Source of the DNA: Opitutaceae bacterium
GTDB lineage: Bacteria > Verrucomicrobiota > Verrucomicrobiia > Opitutales > Opitutaceae
Reading direction: 5' to 3'
Length of the DNA: 10,920 nucleotides
Assembly (NCBI GenBank): GCA_009919985.1
Contig: RGAX01000079.1
Location: 1-10,920 of the forward strand
Under the pieces are notes generated by a model. That model was given only the letters and a program-made list of their open reading frames with translations, searched no databases and was not told the DNA's origin. The position numbers were made by a program, and so were the translations under genes. Position 1 is the first letter of the stretch. The number at the start of each line of letters is the position of its first letter. Shown in pieces: positions 1-6,234 of the stretch.

Positions 1-818
1 TAGACCGTGGTCGCACCCTCGTCGCTGGTGGCGCGGCCGGCCTCGTTGAGGTGGTCCCGCAGAGCATTCACCTCCGCGGTGAGCGTGGTGCGGGTGGCGA
101 TGATATCGGAGCTGTGAATAATAAAATTTGCGCCGGCCGCGCACCAGCCAGCCTCCCGGGAGGCAGACATCCAAGAGTGAATGCCAGCCCCGATACCGGC
201 GGCGCGTGCCCGCCGAAAAATATCCGTTACGGCCGCTTCGAATTCGGGCGTATCGTAGCGCTCCGGCTGGCCTAAGCTGCACGACAAATCATGGGGTCCG
301 ATCAGGACGGCATCGAGTCCGTCCACCGCGAGAATCTCATCCAAAGCCTCAATCGCGGGCACGCTTTCGATGTTAACAATCAGAGAGTGGGCGCGATTGT
401 GCGTGGCGACATAACTCTCTAGCTCAGGCTCAAAGGGCGTTTGGAGAGAAAGTGCCGCCCTCAGTTTGGCGCCTTTGACCGGTCGACGTTTGACGGCGCC
501 CACCAGCTCGCGCACCTCCGCCGCGGTTTCAACGTAGGGTGCAATCAAACCACACGCGCCGCCGTCTAAGATTTGGCAGGCAGCATAGGGGTCCGGGGAG
601 CCAATGCGGACGACCGGGGCAAGGCCGGCGTAGCGATAGGCTTGGCACATCCAAGACAGTTTTTCGCGATCGATCGTGATGTGCTCGGTGTCGATGAAAA
701 CAAAGTCCAATGGCATGCTGGCGAGCAGTGGCACCCAGCGCGGCGAGGTGGACGCGATCATCGTACCATAGACGCGCCGGCCTGAATGCAGCGCGTCGCG
801 AAATTCAGAACCGTTCAT
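1..818 (-). CDS. HpcH/HpaI-family class II (metal-dependent) aldolase
   Basis: Reading leftward from the ATG at 818-816 gives 272 codons down to base 3. The next codon begins TA and is cut by the window edge, so it is probably the stop, because the length already suits the family (about 250-270 residues). These cytoplasmic enzymes reversibly cleave 2-keto-3-deoxy or 4-hydroxy-2-keto acids to pyruvate plus an aldehyde. Visible landmarks: FIDTEH (41-46) with the catalytic-type His46; PVVRI (68-72) with Arg71, the pyruvate-binding position; LDGGACGLIAPYVETAAEV (84-102), the glycine-rich segment; NIESVPAIE (149-157) with Glu151 as metal ligand; and IGPHDLS (173-179) with Asp177 as second ligand. 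All key residues appear intact. Substrate is unknown; relatives include rhamnonate-type (RhmA), glucarate-type (GarL) and HpaI aldolases. It lies 61 bp downstream of the dioxygenase on the same strand, so the two probably share a transcript. No Shine-Dalgarno is seen before the ATG. Confidence 0.87.
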   Translation of the reverse strand, partial: MNGSEFRDALHSGRRVYGTMIASTSPRWVPLLASMPLDFVFIDTEHITIDREKLSWMCQAYRYAGLAPVVRIGSPDPYAACQILDGGACGLIAPYVETAAEVRELVGAVKRRPVKGAKLRAALSLQTPFEPELESYVATHNRAHSLIVNIESVPAIEALDEILAVDGLDAVLIGPHDLSCSLGQPERYDTPEFEAAVTDIFRRARAAGIGAGIHSWMSASREAGWCAAGANFIIHSSDIIATRTTLTAEVNALRDHLNEAGRATSDEGATTV

Positions 819-879
819 ACAATAAGGGATGACACCGGGGGATGCCGTTGCGGGAGAAAGGGCATAAAGGTAAACTTAA

Positions 880-1815
880 TTAGCATACGCGCCCCAGTCT
901 TTGCGCGGTCGTGTGGCCCGGGGGGTTATCTCCGATCCAGCGAGGATCGACGGGTTCGGCGGCGAGTTGATAGCGCGTGTCGGTGGACAGCCGGAAGCGA
1001 TCCGTCTGATTATCCAAACTGCCGTGCACGAGCGTCATGTTGAAAATCATGGCATCGCCCAGTCGAAATTCAGGCGAAGTCAGCCAGCGGCCGCCTAAGC
1101 TTGCTTGCAGAGCGGTGGCGTTTTTTGAAAGCGTGCCATCCCACCACTTTTTCCCCGAAGCGTAATCGGCGGCGTCTTCGCGGTTGGTGCAGTACTCGTC
1201 CACGTCGCGCGAGAGATAGGGTTTGAGCTCGGCGTTTTTCTTGTGCGAACCCTCGAGTACCATCAACCCGCCGAGATTCAGGCTCACATCGCCCAGGGGG
1301 ACCCAAGTCGTGTAAAGATTATGGGTGCCTCGGCCCATGTAAACGAGATCACAGTGAATCGGGCTGCCCAGACCGGGACCTTTCGTGCGAAACCATATGA
1401 AATCGAAATGCCGCACCGGCCCGCCCAGAAAGGTTTGGAAAAAATCGATGATACGAGGGCCAAAAACGAGGTTTTGCAGTAAAGGATCCTGCTGATTGAG
1501 CGGGTTGCCCATGGCCCGACCCACCTCACGGCCATGGAAGCGAGCTTCATCGCTCGGGGCTCCAGGTTTCAAAAACCCCAACGCGTCCAATTGGCGAGTA
1601 ATGGAGTCGCGCACCGCCTGGACCTGCGCGCGGGGCCAGAATTCGCGGAGGTAAAGATAGCCGTCTTGGTCCATACGTTCTTGCAGAATCGCCGGCGACT
1701 CCGCCGGATTCGATTCTACCAGAAAGCCGAATTTATCCTCGCCTGGCTCCAGCGGTAGCCCGTGGGCGTATAAGTGCGGCGGCGCGACCGAGACAGAGGG
1801 GTTCGTTGCAGACAT
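880..1815 (-). CDS. PhyH-family Fe(II)/2-oxoglutarate dioxygenase
   Basis: A 311-residue protein of the phytanoyl-CoA dioxygenase (PhyH) superfamily, which hydroxylates small molecules using Fe(II), O2 and 2-oxoglutarate. The double-stranded beta-helix iron site is recognisable: the HxD pair is His154 and Asp156 in SPIHCDLVY, the distal His is His264 in FNMTLVHGS, and Arg275 in DRFRLSTDTRY is placed to bind the 2-oxoglutarate carboxylate. No signal peptide is evident, so it should be cytoplasmic. The ATG at 1815 is followed by a short polar N-terminus; a perfect 10-bp AAAACGTTTT dyad lies about 50 bp upstream. PhyH proteins act on very diverse substrates (lipids, sugars, osmolytes, secondary metabolites), so the substrate cannot be read from sequence. 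Pairing with a keto-acid aldolase suggests oxidation of a sugar-derived compound. It is divergent from the receptor operon and carries the same operator-like sequence in its promoter region. Confidence 0.88.
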   Translation of the reverse strand: MSATNPSVSVAPPHLYAHGLPLEPGEDKFGFLVESNPAESPAILQERMDQDGYLYLREFWPRAQVQAVRDSITRQLDALGFLKPGAPSDEARFHGREVGRAMGNPLNQQDPLLQNLVFGPRIIDFFQTFLGGPVRHFDFIWFRTKGPGLGSPIHCDLVYMGRGTHNLYTTWVPLGDVSLNLGGLMVLEGSHKKNAELKPYLSRDVDEYCTNREDAADYASGKKWWDGTLSKNATALQASLGGRWLTSPEFRLGDAMIFNMTLVHGSLDNQTDRFRLSTDTRYQLAAEPVDPRWIGDNPPGHTTAQRLGRVC

Positions 1816-1862
1816 GGGGTGGAAACGTATTTAACCCTAAAAGGCTGCCGCGCCAACGACAA

Positions 1863-1878
1863 GAAAAAACGTTTTAGC
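1863..1878. promoter_or_regulatory. LacI-type operator-like dyad, copy 1 (dioxygenase side)
   Basis: The sequence GAAAAAACGTTTTAGC has a central perfect 10-bp palindrome AAAACGTTTT with a CG dyad centre, plus a matching outer G/C pair. It resembles LacI/GalR-family operators, whose half-sites meet at a central CG. Its right half, GTTTTAGC, would be half of a perfect GCTAAAACGTTTTAGC. It ends 47 bp before the dioxygenase ATG, a position suited to repression. The same 16 bases recur exactly at 2151-2166. The regulator is not encoded in this window. Confidence 0.62.
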
Positions 1879-2135
1879 AATTGGCGATTCATCCGTCGTA
1901 AAGAGCAGGCGCGCCGCCCCAACCTCAGGCCATAAAAGGCAGGATCGAGTTGGGTGGGCCCGGGGTTTTTTTGTCTTTTCGACCTGTTTCACTCATAGGT
2001 GAATAAGTGAGTGCGCGTAAGATTAGGGTGTCTCGGTTCAAGGCGTAGCGCTCCTACAGCACACCGGCCCAGGGCTCAGCCGGATTCCTCGAACATAAGC
2101 AGACGATTCGGGCCAAATAGAAAGTAATTGACCTT

Positions 2136-2141
2136 TATAAA
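2136..2141 (+). promoter_or_regulatory. Possible -10 box for the receptor operon
   Basis: TATAAA lies ten bases before the second operator-like dyad and 92 bases before the receptor ATG. If used, transcription would begin at about 2147-2149, placing the operator over the first transcribed bases, a classic repressor arrangement. No good -35 hexamer lies at the right distance upstream. The TTGACC at 2128-2133 is too close to serve this box and has no good -10 partner of its own. Confidence 0.25.
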
Positions 2142-2150
2142 GACTCCCTT

Positions 2151-2166
2151 GAAAAAACGTTTTAGC
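2151..2166. promoter_or_regulatory. LacI-type operator-like dyad, copy 2 (receptor side)
   Basis: GAAAAAACGTTTTAGC, identical in all 16 bases to the copy at 1863-1878. The identity stops exactly at the edges of the dyad: flanking bases differ on both sides. It lies 67 bp before the receptor ATG and just downstream of a TATAAA box. A second small palindrome, TTTAGCTAAA (2161-2170), overlaps its right half. Together the copies imply that one LacI/GalR-family regulator controls both divergent transcripts; the 288-bp spacing would also allow looping. Confidence 0.62.
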
Positions 2167-2233
2167 TAAACCAAGTCTCCACGCTTGTTAGCCCGTATTA
2201 CCCCCGAAAGTCCCCAACCCCTCCGACCTACCT

Positions 2234-5200
2234 ATGAACCTAGTTATTCCTGTAAAAATCCGTCGCGCCCAAGCATTGACGCTATGGTGTGCGTTAGTTT
2301 TCGGCGTTTTCAGCGTCGTCGCGCCTCTGCCCTCACAAGCTCAAGTGCCGGCCGAAGGCTCCATTAGCGGTTCGGTGCGTAACGTGCAAACCAACTCGTT
2401 TCTCGAAGGGGTCGTGGTCTCGTTGGAGGGCACAACCCTTACCGCTACCACCCAACGCGGCGGCGGCTTTAATTTTAACCGCGTGCCGGCGGGTCGTTAC
2501 ACGCTGAAGGCCTTTTACACGGGCTTGGATGCTAAGGATACTCAGGTGGTCGTCGTGGCGGGACAGACCTTGGAGGTCGCCGTCGGCTTGACCTCCGATG
2601 TTTATAAACTTGAAGCCTTTACGGTAGCTGGCGCGCGTGAAGGCAATGCCGCTTCAATCACTAAGCAGCGTAACGCTCAAAATGTGGTCAACGTCGTCTC
2701 CATGGACGCTTATGGTAACGTGAACGACGGTAATATCGGTAATTTTCTCCAAAAATTACCAGGCGTCGCCGTGCGCAAGGAAGCCGGTGAAATCGTTGGC
2801 GTCGGTTTGCGCGGCACTCCTCCAGAATTGAATTCCGTGATGCTCGACGGTGTCCGCACTGCGGCCGCGATCGCTGGGTTTACCCCGCAGGGCGACCGCG
2901 CCGCCTTGATCGACCAGATTCCCTCCGAGTTCATCAAGGAAATCGAAGTCGTGAAGGGCAACACGCCCGAGCAACCCGCGGACTCGCTGGGCGGTTCCAT
3001 CAATTTGGTCACCAAATCAGCCTTTGATTATCCCGGCCGGGTGGTGAGTTATCGTACGGGTCTCGCCCAAAATAGTTATCGCAGTACGCTCGAAAACAAA
3101 TTTGGCCCGAACGCCGCGCTCACCGTGATGGACGCCTTTGGGCCCGAACGCCGACTCGGCGTCGCCATCTCGGGTAGCTATTCAAAGACCTATAGCTTTC
3201 GTGATCGCGTCCAGATGCAACACGCTGAGCTCGATGGGCGCAACACCCAGGCTCGCACGCTCGATGACTTGTACCTGCGCGTCCGCGCCGGCATCGGCTC
3301 TAAATTAGAGTATCGTTTTGATCCGACTACCCGCATCTATCTTGATACCAGTTTAAATTATTTTTCCTCCGATCTCAATCGAGTGAACTGGCAGGGTGCG
3401 GCTAGCAACCGTCTGGTGGCAGACTACAATGTGGTCAGCCGAGCGGCCATTGAAGCGGGCACCGTGCCGCGCACCACCGCGGGAGCGGCAGCGGGCGTTG
3501 CACCCGGCTATACCGACACTTATACGGAAATGTTGAACATGAATTGGACGAACCAAGTCGCTAAAGAGCACAAGCGTTCGCACCAGTACAAAGTCGGCGT
3601 GGGAGCTGAAAAAAAATGGACCGATTCCAAATTAGAATTCTCGGCCTCTTATAACCCTTCCTCCTACGATAATAATTTTTACGGCTTCACGACCACCCTC
3701 GCCGGCATCGGCATGGCGGTAGACACGCGTAATGATGCCACTCGGCCTAATTACGTCCAGACCTACGGCACCTCGGTTGCCGCGGGCACCGATTTCAAGC
3801 GTTACCTCGCCCAACGCTTTGAACAGCCCGATATCACGCGCGAAGAGGTCTCGTCGGTTCGTGCTGACTACGAGAAAAAATTTACCGATTTAAATTTCCC
3901 CATTACCTTCAAGAGCGGATTCAATTACCGTCACCAGCACCGCTGGTACCGCACCTATCGGCCGGTTTGGAATTATGTCGGAGCCGATGGCGTGCGCGGC
4001 ACCGTCGCGGCCACCGGAGTAAACGACGACAACATCGCTCAATTCCGCGATGCCGCTGCTGGCTATGGTGTTTTTAATAATCAATATCCGCAGCGCGATA
4101 AATTGAATCTCGCTCCCGTCGAAGCCCAGTTCCGCAGCACGCCAGCGTATTTTGTGCCTAACGGCACCAGCGTCTCTTTCCGGGCCCCGGCCAGCATCGC
4201 CGCTGAAAGCGTTCCCGCCACCTACGTACAAGGTAACGTGAAATTTGGCGCTCTCTCTGTGTTAGGCGGCGTCCGCTACGAAGCCACCAGCGTGGATGCC
4301 CAAGGCGTCTTTAGCGATTCACTCAATCCCAACCAGACGGTGCTCCGCAAAGAAGGTGAGTACGCGAAATATTTCCCCAGTATCCATTTCCGCTATGAAC
4401 CTCGGCGCGATTTGGTCATGCACGCGAGCTACTCGACTAGCAGCGCGCGCCCAGCGATCAGTGTCATCGTTCCTGGCACCACCGTCAGCTATAACTCCTC
4501 CACGGGCCTGGGTTCGGTTTCGCAAAACAATCCCGGCCTGAAACCGCAATACACGCAAAATTACGACCTCTCACTTGAGTATTATTTCGAACCCGCGGGC
4601 GTCCTTTCGGGCGGTTGGTTTCACAAGGACATTCGTGATTTCATTCAAGGTAGCTCACGGATCGTCGGCACAGGCGCCGACAACGGCTTCGGCGGGAACT
4701 ACGGGGGCTTCGATTTCTCCACCCGCACCAACTTGGGCGAAGCTAAGATCGACGGCTTGGAGTTTAATTATAATCAACGCTTCACCAATTTGCCCAAACC
4801 CTTTGATGGGCTCGGTCTCTTTGCTAATTACACGAAACTCACGACCTCGGGTAAATATTCCGACGGGGCCAACGTCTTGGCTAATTTTGTGCCTAAGACT
4901 TACAACGTCGGCCTTAGTTATGACTGGCGTGGTTTCGGCGCTCGGGTCGAATACCACTACAAGAGCGCTTATGTGAGCGGCGTAGATAACTCCAATTTCT
5001 TGCTGAGTAACACCGTGACCGATGACCCCACGGTCGACCTCAACCTATCCTATAAGTGGAAGCCCTGGCTCACGGCATTCGTCGATGTCGTCAATATCTA
5101 CAACAACTCGCCTGATTGGTATATCGGCAACCAACAACGCATCGTCATGAGCGAGCTTTATGGCACACGCCTAAACTTCGGTATCAGCGGGCGCTTCTGA
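2234..5200 (+). CDS. TonB-dependent outer-membrane receptor, verrucomicrobial/SusC-like type
   Basis: A 988-residue outer-membrane receptor for energised import of a ligand, most likely a glycan fragment or sugar acid given its neighbours. Domains in order: signal peptide (1-36, positive start, hydrophobic 14-33, SQA cleavage); carboxypeptidase-regulatory-like beta-sandwich (about 42-120, GSISGSVRN...GGGFNFNRVPAGRYTLKAFYTG); a linker with EAFTV (127-131) in the usual place of a TonB box; plug domain (about 145-265) with NIGNFLQKLPGV, GLRGTPPELNSVMLDGV and the SLGGSINLVTKS end signature (251-262); then a long beta-barrel ending GISGRF, with the terminal aromatic Phe988 expected for BAM recognition. 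The EGNAA...QRNAQNVVNVVS pattern matches receptors abundant in Opitutaceae and Caulobacter/Xanthomonas relatives. No SusD-like lipoprotein follows. It is probably the first gene of the operon; a strong hairpin follows its stop. Exact ligand unknown. Confidence 0.93.
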   Translation: MNLVIPVKIRRAQALTLWCALVFGVFSVVAPLPSQAQVPAEGSISGSVRNVQTNSFLEGVVVSLEGTTLTATTQRGGGFNFNRVPAGRYTLKAFYTGLDAKDTQVVVVAGQTLEVAVGLTSDVYKLEAFTVAGAREGNAASITKQRNAQNVVNVVSMDAYGNVNDGNIGNFLQKLPGVAVRKEAGEIVGVGLRGTPPELNSVMLDGVRTAAAIAGFTPQGDRAALIDQIPSEFIKEIEVVKGNTPEQPADSLGGSINLVTKSAFDYPGRVVSYRTGLAQNSYRSTLENKFGPNAALTVMDAFGPERRLGVAISGSYSKTYSFRDRVQMQHAELDGRNTQARTLDDLYLRVRAGIGSKLEYRFDPTTRIYLDTSLNYFSSDLNRVNWQGAASNRLVADYNVVSRAAIEAGTVPRTTAGAAAGVAPGYTDTYTEMLNMNWTNQVAKEHKRSHQYKVGVGAEKKWTDSKLEFSASYNPSSYDNNFYGFTTTLAGIGMAVDTRNDATRPNYVQTYGTSVAAGTDFKRYLAQRFEQPDITREEVSSVRADYEKKFTDLNFPITFKSGFNYRHQHRWYRTYRPVWNYVGADGVRGTVAATGVNDDNIAQFRDAAAGYGVFNNQYPQRDKLNLAPVEAQFRSTPAYFVPNGTSVSFRAPASIAAESVPATYVQGNVKFGALSVLGGVRYEATSVDAQGVFSDSLNPNQTVLRKEGEYAKYFPSIHFRYEPRRDLVMHASYSTSSARPAISVIVPGTTVSYNSSTGLGSVSQNNPGLKPQYTQNYDLSLEYYFEPAGVLSGGWFHKDIRDFIQGSSRIVGTGADNGFGGNYGGFDFSTRTNLGEAKIDGLEFNYNQRFTNLPKPFDGLGLFANYTKLTTSGKYSDGANVLANFVPKTYNVGLSYDWRGFGARVEYHYKSAYVSGVDNSNFLLSNTVTDDPTVDLNLSYKWKPWLTAFVDVVNIYNNSPDWYIGNQQRIVMSELYGTRLNFGISGRF

Positions 5201-5224
5201 GTCAGGTGTTTTAACTAGGCCAAC

Positions 5225-5249
5225 GCCGGTGCATCCTGAGTGCACCGGC
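5225..5249 (+). terminator. Strong hairpin after the receptor gene
   Basis: GCCGGTGCA (5225-5233) and TGCACCGGC (5241-5249) form a perfect 9-bp stem around a 7-base loop, 25 bp after the receptor stop. No T-run follows, so it is not a textbook intrinsic terminator. It may be a leaky terminator or a 3'-end stabiliser that lets the receptor mRNA outlast the downstream enzyme mRNA. It ends 41 bp before the aldolase ATG. Confidence 0.5.
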
Positions 5250-5290
5250 TACTGCTTCAGGTTCGCGAGTTTTTTGATGATTTTATTTCA

Positions 5291-6214
5291 ATGTCTATAA
5301 ACGCTGCTCCTCGTCAGGGTGTTTTTGCCGCCCTCTGGATTCCAACCGACTCTCGCGGCCGGTTAATGAAACGTGCTCTCGCTGCGCACCTCGCTTTTCT
5401 CCGAAAGAGTGGGGTGCATGGGGTGCTGGCGCTTGGCAGCACCGGCGAATTCATCCGCATGAACTTGGCGCAGCGTCAGGCAGTGCTCGAGACCGTGGCT
5501 GAACACGCGGGTTCGCTCCAAGTGATCGCCAATATTTCGAGCATCCGAGTCGATGAAGTGATCGCCCTCGGCAAGGTTGCGCGGCAACTCCGCTTGCCCG
5601 GAGTAGCCATGATGCCACCGACGTTTTTCCCGGTCTCGCAGGTTGATATGCTGGAGTTTTTTCTGCGGGCCGCCGAAGGCGTACAACTTCCCGTTTATTT
5701 GTACAATTTTCCTGAGCTCACTTCGAATCGCATCGGCCTCGAACTTATCACTCAGTTCGCCAAGCGCGCCCCCATGGCGGGCATCAAGCAGAGCGGCGGA
5801 GAATTTGCCTATCACAAAGAATTAATTGCGCTCGGTCGCGCGAAAAACTTCTCCGTCTTCTCCGGCGCTGATACCCGCTTGCCGGAGGTGTTTGCGCTCG
5901 GGGCGGATGGGTGTATCGGCGGTTTAGTCAATTTCGCACCCGAGTATATGGTCGCCATCTATGAAGCCTGCCGTGCGGGCCGACCTGAAGCGTGTAAGAT
6001 CGAGGCAGCGCGGATGCGTGAGATCGGTCCGGTGGTTGATCGTTTGTTGTTTCCTTTGAGTGTCGCAACCGGACTCGAAGCTCGCGGTTTTGAGCCGGGC
6101 ACACCCAAAACCGTCGTCTCGCCTGCATCGGCCAAGATTTACCGCGGCATCGTTGCCGAGTTTAAGCGTAAATTCAAAGCCTGGGGCCTGCCCGTTAACG
6201 GCTCGCGCCGGTAG
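5291..6214 (+). CDS. DHDPS/N-acetylneuraminate lyase-family aldolase (class I, Schiff base)
   Basis: A 307-residue cytoplasmic TIM-barrel lyase of the DapA/NanA superfamily, which splits 2-keto-3-deoxy acids to pyruvate and an aldose through a lysine Schiff base. Family landmarks: GSTGE (49-53), the carboxylate-binding loop; Tyr138 in YLYNFP (136-141), the catalytic tyrosine; Lys166 in GIKQSGG (164-170), the Schiff-base lysine; and SGAD...GADGCIGG (191-211). I chose the ATG at 5291: a GTG at 5240 is in frame but lies inside the hairpin and adds 17 residues that do not match the family. Length is typical (290-310). By NanA numbering as I recall it, the positions of Glu192 and Ser208 are Thr195 and Gly211 here, which argues against Neu5Ac as substrate. 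Kdo, KDG-like or other ulosonic acids are alternatives. It lies 20 bp before the next gene, so co-transcription is likely. Confidence 0.88.
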   Translation: MSINAAPRQGVFAALWIPTDSRGRLMKRALAAHLAFLRKSGVHGVLALGSTGEFIRMNLAQRQAVLETVAEHAGSLQVIANISSIRVDEVIALGKVARQLRLPGVAMMPPTFFPVSQVDMLEFFLRAAEGVQLPVYLYNFPELTSNRIGLELITQFAKRAPMAGIKQSGGEFAYHKELIALGRAKNFSVFSGADTRLPEVFALGADGCIGGLVNFAPEYMVAIYEACRAGRPEACKIEAARMREIGPVVDRLLFPLSVATGLEARGFEPGTPKTVVSPASAKIYRGIVAEFKRKFKAWGLPVNGSRR

Positions 6215-6234
6215 TAGTATCGGGCCTTTTTTCC

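Larger units (their letters stand above)
1816..2233. other. Divergent intergenic regulatory region (418 bp, no gene)
   Basis: No credible coding region on either strand; the short frames crossing it are overlaps of neighbouring genes in other frames. It separates the minus-strand dioxygenase/aldolase pair from the plus-strand receptor operon and must hold both promoters. Contents in order: operator-like dyad (1863-1878), a G-rich stretch ending in a T7 run (about 1948-1972), a cluster of short TTCAC/GTGAA and CACTCA/TGAGTG inverted repeats (1988-2013), a small GTAG...CTAC dyad (2045-2057), a TATAAA box (2136-2141) and the second operator copy (2151-2166). The last 45 bases before the receptor start are rich in C and T with no ribosome-binding site. 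Confidence 0.8.

Noticed and set aside
1821..1838. GGAAACGTATTTAACC as another LacI-type site before the dioxygenase
   Set aside because: Only a weak half-site; pairing about its CG centre fails at several positions and it does not match the repeated 16-mer.
2185..2367. 60-codon frame overlapping the receptor start, as a leader peptide
   Set aside because: It runs into the receptor gene in another frame, has no ribosome-binding site, and its composition looks like an out-of-frame shadow.
3890..4231. 113-codon minus-strand frame inside the receptor gene
   Set aside because: Antisense to beta-barrel coding sequence, with no domain signature; a shadow frame.
5240..5290. In-frame GTG start adding 17 residues to the lyase
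   Set aside because: It lies inside the perfect hairpin, and the extra residues have no family counterpart; the ATG at 5291 gives the expected N-terminus just before GVFAALWIPT.
6190..6232. GCCCG/CGGGC pairing followed by a T6 run as a terminator between lyase and propeller
   Set aside because: The stem is five bases with a 26-base loop and overlaps the end of the lyase gene; the 20-bp gene spacing favours read-through.
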